DNA from: JAKEGK01 sp050116575
GTDB lineage: Bacteria > Pseudomonadota > Gammaproteobacteria > SZUA-152
Reading direction: 5' to 3'
Assembly: GCA_050116575.1 (NCBI GenBank)
Contig: JASFOJ010000045.1
Coordinates: 1 to 29,816 of the forward strand
DNA: 29,816 nt
The position numbers and the translations under genes are program-made. The notes beneath the pieces are model-generated. The model made no database searches, was not told where the DNA came from, and saw only the letters and a program-made list of their open reading frames with translations. Shown here one piece after another: positions 8,201-16,896 of the stretch. Each line of letters opens with the position of its first letter. Position 1 is the stretch's first letter.

Positions 8201-11200
8201 AACCCGCGCATAGCCCGGTTTTTGTGACAGATCGATACCATACCCCACGCGGCCATCGCCGTCGATGCCGTTACCGTTGGCATTGCCGTTGACCGATGCA
8301 CTCGCCGTGTTGCTAACGATGATGCTTCCGCTGTTTGAGAACCAATGTTCACCTTCACCAGCAGAAATTCCATAAGCGTCGCTGGTCACACGCGCGTCCA
8401 CGAATACATCCGTGTCGCCGGACGATCCGCCGTCTGCGTCAACACCGCTGTAAGCCTGGGGTGCAACGGTGACATCGATCTCGCCGTTATTAATCATCTG
8501 GAATTGCCCGTCACCGCTTAATATGCCGCGTGCATCCAGGTTTAAGGTCGTATAACCTTCGCCCCAGCCATCGCCGTCAATGGTAACGCCGCCACCATTG
8601 GGATCGGCAAATGCCGTTACTTTCACCCCATCCTCGGCCGACGTGCTCACGTCAATGCGTCCATCGTTAAGAATGTTATTATCGCCGTCACCCAGCCTGA
8701 TGCCATACATGGCCGCGTCGCCGCTTGCGTCCACTTTGCCGGACGCATCGCCGTTGCCGGTAAAGATATCGAAATCGCCCCCCTCCGCCCGCGCCCGTGC
8801 ATAGATTCCTTCCGTGGAACCGTCATTGCCGTAGTCGCCGCTGCCGGTGGACAACTGCACCTCGATGTTCCCATAGTTCTCAATGACATTATCGCCATCA
8901 CCGAGGGCGATTCCGTCCGCAGACAAGTGTGCGCTGCTGAGGGCAACCACACCGCCGTCGCTGAAAAACACGCCCGCTTCGGAACTGTGGGTGGCCCAAG
9001 CCTGACCGGCGGCGGAAGCGGTTATGTCGCCTTCATTGACCACAGTACCGGCGCCTTCAACACCGCCGATACCGGCAACGCTAACATCGGTGGCCACCGT
9101 TCCACTGGCCTCGGTACCGCCGGCTAACTCAGCGGATGCCGCTCCCTGGGTACGCGCCTCGGCGGATACATTGGCGTTGGCTTCACCCGCGTTATAGACC
9201 GTAATGCTACCGGACCCGTTGGCAATGGCGGTGGCATGCGCTTCGGCGGTTATAAACTCCGATGTCGCGGCGCTGCCGGCAAAACTGGCGGCGGTGGTAT
9301 CCGCCGACATATTGGCGTAAGCATCAACGTTGAGGTGTCCACTGTTTTTCACCACGTCATTATCTGCGCCGCTATCGATACCAATCGCCAGTGCATTGGC
9401 AGTGATCTTGGCACCGGCTTCGGCATTGCCGAAAATATTCTCGCCGGAACCATAGGCGGTTAACCAGGACTGCGTGCCCACATTCAAATCACCGGCATTG
9501 ACAATGTGGTCATCACCGCTGCCACCTAACAAACCATAGCTATCGGTCAACGCGCCCAAGGTTGCCGCGGCGGACGCATTTCCGGCAAAATTCCACGATG
9601 AAGCATTGGCTGTTGATTGTGTTTTGGCATTGACATCAATCGAGCCGGTATCCGCGTTAACAATTAGATCATTGTCCGCACCACCATCAATACCAACACC
9701 CGTCGCATTGGTGGTGGTATCAGCACTGGCACCGGCATCACCGGCGATAGTAACCGACAGGCTTTTGGCCCACGTTTCGGCACCGGTTGCGACATTCAGG
9801 TTGCCGGTATTGACAAGTTCATCCTCGCCCGCATCACCTGAAAAACCGCCAGCACCTGCGTTGGCCGTGGTGTTAGCGGCCGCATCACTGGCGCCAAACA
9901 GCGTAACACTGATACCTTCGGCCTTGCCGCGCGCCAACGAGGTCACCGTGACGGCTTCATTGCTATGCACGATATCGTCGCCTTCTCCCGCAACGATACC
10001 CAGTGCATTGGCATTGGCGATACTGGAAGCATCTGCAGTGCCATAGCCGGCAAGCGTGGCACTAACGGCAAACGATTTTGCGCAGGCACCGCCGGCGGCT
10101 TCCGTGCAATTGCCGCTGCCATCGGCCTTCGATGGATCGCCCGCCGAAATATTCATCCTGGCATCATTCAATACCACGTCATCACCCGCGCCGGTATCGA
10201 TGCCTTTGGCATTGGCATTGGCTGTGTTGGTGGTATCGGCTTCTGCCACGCCAATCAGCCCGACGGCAATCGATTCCCCGCTGGCATAACTGCGCGCATC
10301 GAGATCAATGGCGGGAGCTTCCTGCTCCGTTGCATTCGCCACTTTATCGTCACCGGCGCCACTCTCAATACCGCTTGCATACGCGTTGGCAGTGGTGCTG
10401 GTATCGCCAACCGCCGCACCTCCCAGAGTTACCGCAACTGACAATCCTTGTGCCGTCGATGAACTGTTGGCGGTAATCACACCTTCGTTGTAAATAAGCG
10501 CCGGACCCTGGTAAAAACGAATACCGGCGGCGTCCGCCGTTGACGTATTGGTTGTCTCACCCAGCGCGTATCCCAACAGGTTACCGCTGATAGCCAAACC
10601 TTCCGAGTCGGCAGTTGCCCCGGATGTAATGTTTCCGAGATTGGTTAACTCGTTTAACGGCTGTTGCCCGTTATCCGAAGCGTGATGTGTAAGGACGGCT
10701 GTTTGCGCCGGATCATATATGCCCACCGCGGTTGCGGTCGCCGTGGACTTTGCATCGGCCAGTGTGACGTCTCCGCCAACAGCGACGGTAATGCCCACCG
10801 ATGCTGCTGTGGATTCTGTTACCGCATTGGATGTAACTTCGATATCACCAGCGTTGGCGATATCATCCAGGCCTGCACCGCCATCAATACCCGACACGGT
10901 ACTTTGGGCGATGGAACTGGCGTCGGTGATGGCAGCACCGCCACCCACGCCAACGGAAGCGGTGATATTCAACGCGACACTCAATGCATCGGCGGTGGCA
11001 GTTCCGTCCAGCGCGATAATGCCCAGGTTACTGATGCGATCGTCGCCTTCCCCGCCGTCCATGCCCGTCACCCGGGTGTTGGCTATACCGCTGGTGTTCG
11101 CCAGCGAAAGCCCACCTGCCACGCCGCTTGCCGAAAACTGCGCGGTTACCGATATACCGGTGGCATGGGCATCACTGTCAACATCAGTGACCGTGATGGC

Positions 11201-14200
11201 GTTGTTGTTAAGCAGGTAATCATTGCCACTGCCGCCATCCATGCCGGTGACGTTGGTATTAGCCTTGCCGCTGGCATCGGTTAATCCCGCGGAAAGGGCA
11301 ACGCCCGCCGCAGTTCCTGATCCGCCTATGGCAACACTCACCGCGTCAGAATCAGCATCAATATTGCTTAATGTAACGGCGCCATCGTTGATCAGTTTGT
11401 CATTCGCAGCACCGCCGTCCAAACCGGTGGCGTTGGCATTGGACGTGGCACCTGACCGGGCCAACGCGGCACTGGCGGCAACGCCTTCGCCGGCAAAGGA
11501 AAAACCCGCACTGACACCCACCGCATCGGTGTTGGCGTGAATGCCGTCAATATTGATGGAGCCCTTGTTAGATAATTGATCTTTATCGTCGCCGCCGTTA
11601 AGTCCGGTTGCATTTGCGGTGGCCGTGGCATCAGCATCCACCAGCGCACCACTTAAGGTAACGCCAGCCTCGGCACCGGTAACCGCTAACGAAACGCTCA
11701 CTGCATCGGCATCGGCGGTCATGTTGTGCAGATCGATATTGGTTTCGTTGACCAGCAGGTCCTTGCCGTCGGCCCCCACCAATCCATTGACGGTCAACTC
11801 GGCCGTGCTGTCACTATTCGCAACGGCGCCGCCGCCCGCCAGGCCACTGCCGGACAACGCAACACCGACCGAAACACTGACGGCATCGGCATTGGCGCCC
11901 ACGTTTTGCAAATCAATGCTGCCCTGGTTAACCAGTTCGTCGTCGCCCTGTTCGCCATCAATGGCGGTTAAGTTTGTTATCGCTTTAGCATCGGTATCCG
12001 CCAGTGCCGCACCCAGCGCGGCGCCTTCGCCGGCAACCAGCACACTGGTTGATACACCAACCGCGGTCGCGGTGGATTCCACCTGTCTTTGCGTTTCATT
12101 ACCGCTTTGAATGGTGCCGGTGTTTAACACAACGTCATCGCCGTCACCGGCCTGGATGCCGGTAGCCAAGGCATTCGACGTGACACTGGCATTGGTCAGC
12201 GCCGCGCCAGCCGCAAGACCCTCGGCGGTGCCCTGCACGTCCACGCCGATACTCACCGCTTGCGCGGAGGCATCGGATTTAAGCGTTACGTCACCGGCGT
12301 TAAGCAACACGTTTTCACGGTCATCCGCTTCAATCCCCAGTGCTGCCGCAGTAGCGTAGGCACTGTTATCCGCCAGTGCCGCACCAAGGGCGGCCCCCTG
12401 TTGTGCTATTTGTACATCGGCGGAAATGACCGTGGAATGAGTATTCGCCTCGGCATCAACAATTATGGCACTGTTGTTAACGATCTCGGCAGTGGCTTTA
12501 TCCGGGTCATTCGCAGATTGGCAACCACTACTAGTACTAGTCTGCTGTTGTTGCTGGCATCCGCCATTAGCACTCTCATCATCGCTTACATCACCGCTTC
12601 GAATACCCGTGGCATTGGCAACCGCGGTTGCACCGCCGTCTGCCAAAGCAGCTCCGGCGGCCAGGCCTTCCGAGGTACCGCCGATGGTGACAGATACAGC
12701 AACGGAATCCACATCACTGGTGGCTTTCACATCCACTGTGCCATTGTTAGTTATCTGGTCTTTGCCGGCACCACCGTCGATGCCAATCGCACTTGCTATC
12801 CCGTCGGTTTCCGAACGGCCCAGCGCGGCACCAGCCACCAGGCCTTTCTGCACGTAGCCTGTGGTAACGGTTGCATTAATGTTATTGGTATCCGCGGTGG
12901 CATCTACGTCCATGGTACCACTGTTCATAATGGTATCGTTGTCATTGCCGCCGTTGATACCCACGGTGCGCGCGGTTGATGTGGAAGACGTGTCGGTCAA
13001 GGTCGCGCCAATAGCGCCACCGGATGCCTGTAGCGTGCCGGTGATATCAATACCAATACCCAGCGCATCCGTTTCCGCCAGGCTGTCAATGTTCATGGCG
13101 CTGCTGTTGGTAATATAGTCTTTACCGTCATCGCCATTGATACCCGATGCGGCGGCATCGGATTGGGTTTCGGCACGCGCCAGGACCGCGTCAATTTGCA
13201 AGGCATCATCGCCTTCCTTGACCTGAATACCCAGTCCGCCGGACGCACTGGTGGAACTGCCGTGGGCATCAGCGTAAACATCTATAGTGCCGGTATTGTC
13301 GATCACATCATGGCCGTCACCGGCAACAATACCGTCCGCGCTACTGGTAGCATTTGTTGTGGTATCCGCGGCAACCACCGCGCCGCCCAAACCCGGAAAG
13401 TCATCGATACCGCCGATGGAAAATTCCGCAATATTGACTGATACGATGGTGGAATCGGCGTCAGACTCGGCATCTATATCAAGAACACTGGCGTTGTGAA
13501 TGACATCATTGCCCTTGCCACTGTCATATCCCACCGATGCCGCGTCAGCGGAAGTGCCTCCGCCACCGAGCACCAAACCCGGCGTTGGCACCACGAAATC
13601 AATAAGGGCAATACCAACGTTCACACCGGTTTGCGTACTGTTGGACGTGGCATTAGAAGTTACGTTACCGAAGTTGAATAACTCGTCATTACCTTGTCCG
13701 GTAACAATGGCCGCGGTGTCGCTGTCGCTTTCCAGGCCCACGTTTGCCAGGCTACCGTCGATAAACAGCGATTCCGTGGCAGCCGGCACACCTTCAGAGG
13801 CAATGGATACGCCCACGGAATAAACATCGCTTAAAGCGGTTGCATTCACACTGCCCGGCGTATCTATATATATGTTATCGCTGCCGCTGCCGCTATCGAT
13901 ACCAGTGGCGGAAGAGTAGAGTTTGGTGGAAGTATCACTGCCCTCGCGATCGGCAATGGTGACATCCGCGTAACTCACATTGACGCCCACTTCGTTCATT
14001 TGCGACGTTGCCGAGGCGTTGATTGCGCCCGTGGTGGCAATGGTGTCATTGCCACCACCGGTCATCAGCGCCGTTGCGGAAGAGTCGAGTATATTGGTGG
14101 AATCGGCCAGCCCCGCATCCGCACCGTTCACTTCCACATTGATGCTGGACAGATGTGATGTGGCATTGGCATCGATAGTACCCGTATTGGTCACCGTGTC

Positions 14201-15478
14201 CTTGGCGTTGCCACTGACGATGCCAGTTGCATTGGAATCCAGTGCAACGCTGGTATCGGCGTGGGAAGTGTCCACCAGGTTCAATTCAACGTTAACACTA
14301 CTCAGTGTCGCCAAGGCCTCGGACAATATCGAGCCGTCATTGGTAATAATGTCACCGCCATTACCACTGTCGATACCGATAGCAGACGCGTCCAGTGCAG
14401 TCGTTGCGATGAGATCATCACCGCCGGTTAGCGTTGCCGTCGTGGAACTATCCGATTGGGCAGCCTTAGAGGTAACGCTTATGTCACCATCGCTGAAAAT
14501 TACGTCCTTGCCATTGCCTGCCAGGATACCTTGCGCGGTTGCCTGCGGCACGCCACCATCGGTTGCACTTTCCACAACCAGCGACCCGGTATTGGTGACC
14601 ACCGCATCCTTTGCATTACCGGCATCGATTCCTACGGCGGTTAGCTTACCGGACGGCTGAGGCTCTTTTTTCGCTGATGTGACGGTAGTCGCGGAGGCTT
14701 GTGGCTGTATCGCCGGCTGCCCCGCTGTCGCCGTCACGGTAATCGTACCGGTGTTGGTAATAATGTCCTTACCGTTACCACTGTTGATACCCACTGCGGT
14801 AGCTGCATTGGCGCCGGTATTATCCGTGGCGGTTACCGTGAGCTGGCCGGTATTTTCGATGACGTCACCACTGTTGCCACCCGCTATACCAAGCGCAGCA
14901 ATCTCAGTAACCAATGGTTGCGGTTCCTGCCTAGACGATGTTGTCGTGGTTATCTGTGGCTGTACTGCAGAATTTAAAACCGACTCCACTTCCAAAGAAC
15001 CATGATTGCTGACGTGGTCCTCGCCGTTGCCAAGATTGATACCGGTGGCAAGCAGCCTGTTCCAGGGATCATTGGTCTGCACGCTTAACACCGGCACATT
15101 GACGGTGGACACGACCGAGTCCGTCTCGCCGGCAAGACCGGCAAACACGCTGCCAAAATTAATTACCGTGTCATTGCCGTTGCCGGCATCAATGGCGGTA
15201 ACGGACGTCGTTGGTGCAACACCCTGAACCGTTATGGTGGCATTGGAGAGGACGGTAACAGTGTCGTCGCCGCCAGCACTGGCTACGCCGTCGTCATCAG
15301 CATCGGTACAGAGTATATCATCCGGTTTTTGACTGCCTTGTGGTTGGCAATCCGCGTTGGCGGTGGAAACAGAGAACAGAAGGAATGCCGCACATAACCC
15401 CGACCCAAGTTTCAATAACGTCCGATCAACGCAATCCGATACACCCCACGCCATCCCGCTTTCGAAGCTCGGCACCAT
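5261..15478 (-). CDS. Giant autotransporter (type Va) with about 50 beta-helix repeats
   Basis: This 3,405-residue protein (roughly 340 kDa) begins with a signal peptide (hydrophobic core about 28-38, predicted cleavage STANA/DC after residue 42). A passenger of about 3,000 residues follows, built from roughly 50 imperfect units of about 58 residues. Each unit has a 'GI-x2-G-x-G-x-D-x-I-x-N-x-G-x-I' turn and strand, then an Ala/Ser/Val-rich stretch, consistent with a right-handed beta-helix stalk. An autochaperone-like segment (GTFVLSTLPQVDYLAVNKG) precedes the translocator barrel, about the last 276 residues (5264-6091), which ends in YQF, the terminal Phe recognised by the BAM machinery. 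The start at ATG 15478 has GAGGA 7 bases upstream. The likely role is a surface adhesin or biofilm protein; no protease or other catalytic motif is seen. Three short insertions carry the only passenger cysteines. The gene is monocistronic. Confidence 0.93.
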   Translation of the reverse strand: MVPSFESGMAWGVSDCVDRTLLKLGSGLCAAFLLFSVSTANADCQPQGSQKPDDILCTDADDDGVASAGGDDTVTVLSNATITVQGVAPTTSVTAIDAGNGNDTVINFGSVFAGLAGETDSVVSTVNVPVLSVQTNDPWNRLLATGINLGNGEDHVSNHGSLEVESVLNSAVQPQITTTTSSRQEPQPLVTEIAALGIAGGNSGDVIENTGQLTVTATDNTGANAATAVGINSGNGKDIITNTGTITVTATAGQPAIQPQASATTVTSAKKEPQPSGKLTAVGIDAGNAKDAVVTNTGSLVVESATDGGVPQATAQGILAGNGKDVIFSDGDISVTSKAAQSDSSTTATLTGGDDLIATTALDASAIGIDSGNGGDIITNDGSILSEALATLSSVNVELNLVDTSHADTSVALDSNATGIVSGNAKDTVTNTGTIDANATSHLSSINVEVNGADAGLADSTNILDSSATALMTGGGNDTIATTGAINASATSQMNEVGVNVSYADVTIADREGSDTSTKLYSSATGIDSGSGSDNIYIDTPGSVNATALSDVYSVGVSIASEGVPAATESLFIDGSLANVGLESDSDTAAIVTGQGNDELFNFGNVTSNATSNSTQTGVNVGIALIDFVVPTPGLVLGGGGTSADAASVGYDSGKGNDVIHNASVLDIDAESDADSTIVSVNIAEFSIGGIDDFPGLGGAVVAADTTTNATSSADGIVAGDGHDVIDNTGTIDVYADAHGSSTSASGGLGIQVKEGDDALQIDAVLARAETQSDAAASGINGDDGKDYITNSSAMNIDSLAETDALGIGIDITGTLQASGGAIGATLTDTSSTSTARTVGINGGNDNDTIMNSGTMDVDATADTNNINATVTTGYVQKGLVAGAALGRSETDGIASAIGIDGGAGKDQITNNGTVDVKATSDVDSVAVSVTIGGTSEGLAAGAALADGGATAVANATGIRSGDVSDDESANGGCQQQQQTSTSSGCQSANDPDKATAEIVNNSAIIVDAEANTHSTVISADVQIAQQGAALGAALADNSAYATAAALGIEADDRENVLLNAGDVTLKSDASAQAVSIGVDVQGTAEGLAAGAALTNASVTSNALATGIQAGDGDDVVLNTGTIQSGNETQRQVESTATAVGVSTSVLVAGEGAALGAALADTDAKAITNLTAIDGEQGDDELVNQGSIDLQNVGANADAVSVSVGVALSGSGLAGGGAVANSDSTAELTVNGLVGADGKDLLVNETNIDLHNMTADADAVSVSLAVTGAEAGVTLSGALVDADATATANATGLNGGDDKDQLSNKGSINIDGIHANTDAVGVSAGFSFAGEGVAASAALARSGATSNANATGLDGGAANDKLINDGAVTLSNIDADSDAVSVAIGGSGTAAGVALSAGLTDASGKANTNVTGMDGGSGNDYLLNNNAITVTDVDSDAHATGISVTAQFSASGVAGGLSLANTSGIANTRVTGMDGGEGDDRISNLGIIALDGTATADALSVALNITASVGVGGGAAITDASSIAQSTVSGIDGGAGLDDIANAGDIEVTSNAVTESTAASVGITVAVGGDVTLADAKSTATATAVGIYDPAQTAVLTHHASDNGQQPLNELTNLGNITSGATADSEGLAISGNLLGYALGETTNTSTADAAGIRFYQGPALIYNEGVITANSSSTAQGLSVAVTLGGAAVGDTSTTANAYASGIESGAGDDKVANATEQEAPAIDLDARSYASGESIAVGLIGVAEADTTNTANANAKGIDTGAGDDVVLNDARMNISAGDPSKADGSGNCTEAAGGACAKSFAVSATLAGYGTADASSIANANALGIVAGEGDDIVHSNEAVTVTSLARGKAEGISVTLFGASDAAANTTANAGAGGFSGDAGEDELVNTGNLNVATGAETWAKSLSVTIAGDAGASADTTTNATGVGIDGGADNDLIVNADTGSIDVNAKTQSTANASSWNFAGNASAAATLGALTDSYGLLGGSGDDHIVNAGDLNVGTQSWLTAYGSGENIFGNAEAGAKITANALAIGIDSGADNDVVKNSGHLNVDAYANMSADTTAASFAGSAATSEFITAEAHATAIANGSGSITVYNAGEANANVSAEARTQGAASAELAGGTEASGTVATDVSVAGIGGVEGAGTVVNEGDITASAAGQAWATHSSEAGVFFSDGGVVALSSAHLSADGIALGDGDNVIENYGNIEVQLSTGSGDYGNDGSTEGIYARARAEGGDFDIFTGNGDASGKVDASGDAAMYGIRLGDGDNNILNDGRIDVSTSAEDGVKVTAFADPNGGGVTIDGDGWGEGYTTLNLDARGILSGDGQFQMINNGEIDVTVAPQAYSGVDADGGSSGDTDVFVDARVTSDAYGISAGEGEHWFSNSGSIIVSNTASASVNGNANGNGIDGDGRVGYGIDLSQKPGYARVDATTAGIDLGAGASTLIQEGTIDLYDETSSNARAVADSDFTGSANGFARSEMDSSIYALRTRGAQSSVDNSGDIYIYSSPGSSSYADGDADGNGSRAWGTALALTQFDSTVHGILTEGDNSYVLNTGTITINANPDMKSKTDAESNLDGDSNSRAKAVVDLTVAGIETLGAGSVVEQQGDIAINITSTASATSWSRADGALADTRARADSTAIVDARGVGVHVAEGIGTLHNDGNIEILTTVNTATSTDTEAPGLPKGAENNWSLATADAFGLWAGAAQTSLAIINAGNITVDASGTAQISTVGSTYMHTETRAISHAYGIYAIDEADFNVVNTGIISATASATSYRHDQGLLPIADAIGIKTGPGNDTIINQGTIDTSRTTNGVTTLGTAIDSGGGNDEVILGDGSVTNGDIDLGTGTDTLSMEGTPVINGNIIDDMSSLMLSFNNSGSYSGELPGLRAEKNGEGTFVLSTLPQVDYLAVNKGTLQLNRDYVFQDKGDFQATVYGDGSNGQFLVNGTASLSGQMKVVRGNGAYLDGATYDILNATNGIEQGTDFTAIKLPEDKPLLKFQLHELDDKVQVQADVASFTTVARTGNEMAVARQLDTILPSVKGDLNNAIGEVQVLSQNDEFADAFYGLSPAAHDHLTLGTFASAQQYTNTVTARMNNLQFSELVGPTRRLNEGKYKLAANGIAPQSLFVRSGSDYKYGGYVRAFGQRGEQDATADNVGYDFTVHGFTVGMDNKFDNRYIGGASIGYASNDLNADGDSSSGDIQSTMISVYGSYLFNKGYIDAVFSYGRNNYDTRRDVVIGPSTTRLTSSHNGDLLSLAVSGGMYYETGNWWTRPFASLQYTHLDEDGFTETGGATSLNVSSRTTGALLSQLGVSFLRDYKTQSGYLTPEFSIAWIHDYDIDDPTINASYVGAPDATFSIEGQKVEQNGIIAGAGFSYETRSGYITTLKVHSEYRDNYSANTIMGEFRYQF

Positions 15479-15605
15479 ACCTGTATCCTCGGGTTATGTG
15501 GATTTCATATATTGAACATTTGCGCAGCTTACTTTGTTAGAAAACTTGCAAATTCTAATATATTTAAAATAAAGGCGCTGGCATATTCGTATTTTCCGAA
15601 TCGAA

Positions 15606-15619
15606 TTGACGCCCATCAA
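15606..15619 (-). promoter_or_regulatory. FNR-like box upstream of the autotransporter gene
   Basis: Read on the minus strand the site is TTGAT-GGGC-GTCAA, 9 of 10 to the FNR box, centred 134 bp before the start codon. A weak -10-like TATGCC (15585-15580) lies 20 bases beyond it. A better hexamer, TATATT/TAGAAT, lies further down near 15553-15566 but at the wrong spacing for class II activation. The 288-bp gap (15479-15765) shows no gene. Confidence 0.35.
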
Positions 15620-15710
15620 AATATTGTCACATTGATCTTAGAAATGATTGGTTATGGCGAATTCATATCGACAAAAACAGCAGGAAAGTAATGACAGGAA
15701 GGTTTGATGT

Positions 15711-15728
15711 AAAAAAAACCGAGTGCGG
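15711..15728 (-). terminator. Possible terminator of the exporter operon
   Basis: On the minus strand a short GC hairpin (CCG-CACT-CGG, 15728-15719) is followed at once by eight T (15718-15711), about 40 bases after the stop of the last permease gene. The stem is only three pairs, so the call rests mainly on the T-run and the position. Confidence 0.35.
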
Positions 15729-15765
15729 CTATGATTTTCAGTTAGCGGCTCTAAGCCACGGATGG

Positions 15766-16896
15766 TTAGCGCAATCGCGTCATACTAAGGCCCATCATGG
15801 TGATACCCAGCAACAACATGACACCGTATTCAAACATATGGTCACCGATACTGCCGCCTTTGAGAAAGATATCGCGAATAATCACCAGGTAATAGCGCAA
15901 CGGATCAAACCAGGTGAGTATTTGCACGGGTTCGGGCATATTGCGAATGGGAAACGCAAAGCCGGAAAGAATAACCAGCGGCATAATAAAGAACACGGCG
16001 GTTAACATGGCCTGCTGTTGGGTACCGGAAAAACTTGAAATAACCAGCCCCATGCCCAGGGTACTCATCAGATATAACATGGTACCGAATAACAGCGCCA
16101 GGGGTTCGCCGCGGAACGGCACACCGAACCAAAACACCGCCACCAGCGTTACCAGGATTACATCCAGCAAGCCGATACACGCAACAGGAACTATTTTACC
16201 CACCACAAATTCCAGCCGCCCCAGCGGCGTAACCATCAGGCGTTCCAGGGTGCCGATTTCCCGTTCCCGCACCACTGTCATGGCGGTCAAAATGATGGTG
16301 GCGATTAACACCACGTTGGCAATAATACCCGGCACGAAAAATTCGCGATCGTCCAGGTTGGGGTTAAACCACGCACGGTATTCTACCGTGATGGGCGGTC
16401 CATGTGCCGAACCGGTCAGTACATGATGGCGAATCACTTCGCTTAATTGCCCTACCACCAAAGCAGCGCTATTGGAATCGGAACCGTCGGCGATCAGCTG
16501 TATAGCACCGGCCTGGCTTGAGTCGGTTCGCTCATAGTCAAACGGCAGATGCACGATCGCACGTATTTCACTGCGAACCAACGCCGCGCTTGCCTGTTTC
16601 ATGCTGTCAAAGTATTGCAAATGAAAATGCCCCGTGGCCCGAATTGATGACAACAGGGCGCGGGTCGATGCGGTGCGGGAAGCATCCACAACACCAACAT
16701 CCGCGTATTTGACATCGAAAGTGGCCGCGTATCCAAACAGCAGCAGTTGTACGATGGGTGGTATTATGACAAAAAAGCGCATCCTGGCATCGCGGAACAA
16801 CTGCAAAAATTCCTTGGCCAGCAAGGCGCGCAGCCTTGAAAGACTGGTCGCCAATGTCGCCGCCATACCGGTCATTGTTTCGCTGACGGGTTTCAC
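15766..16896 (-). CDS. ABC-2 type permease, YbhR-like (second permease of the exporter)
   Basis: This 376-residue inner-membrane protein has one N-terminal membrane segment (FFVIIPPIVQLLLFGYAATF), a large periplasmic domain of about 150 residues, then five more segments with the ABC-2 permease pattern ('FFVPGIIANVV', 'ERLMVTPLGRLEFVVGKI', 'LSGFAFPIRNMP'). This layout is that of YbhR/YbhS, which form a heterodimeric channel with the YbhF ATPase. The frame opens further upstream, but the start was set at GTG 16896 because it forms a GTGA overlap with the stop of the preceding permease and has GGGG about 8 bases upstream. ATG codons at 16875 and 16866 are alternatives. Last gene of the operon. 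Confidence 0.85.
   Translation of the reverse strand: MKPVSETMTGMAATLATSLSRLRALLAKEFLQLFRDARMRFFVIIPPIVQLLLFGYAATFDVKYADVGVVDASRTASTRALLSSIRATGHFHLQYFDSMKQASAALVRSEIRAIVHLPFDYERTDSSQAGAIQLIADGSDSNSAALVVGQLSEVIRHHVLTGSAHGPPITVEYRAWFNPNLDDREFFVPGIIANVVLIATIILTAMTVVREREIGTLERLMVTPLGRLEFVVGKIVPVACIGLLDVILVTLVAVFWFGVPFRGEPLALLFGTMLYLMSTLGMGLVISSFSGTQQQAMLTAVFFIMPLVILSGFAFPIRNMPEPVQILTWFDPLRYYLVIIRDIFLKGGSIGDHMFEYGVMLLLGITMMGLSMTRLR

Noticed and set aside
10664..11284. Long plus-strand open frames (up to about 226 codons, e.g. 13980-14660) opposite the autotransporter gene
   Set aside because: They mirror the GC-rich, Ala/Gly/Asp-biased repeats of the minus-strand gene, are low in complexity, have no ribosome binding sites and recur with the repeats.
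6200..15200. RTX toxin repeats
   Set aside because: The GxGxD turns resemble RTX nonapeptides, but they recur about every 58 residues instead of every 9, and the protein has a signal peptide and a C-terminal barrel instead of type I secretion.
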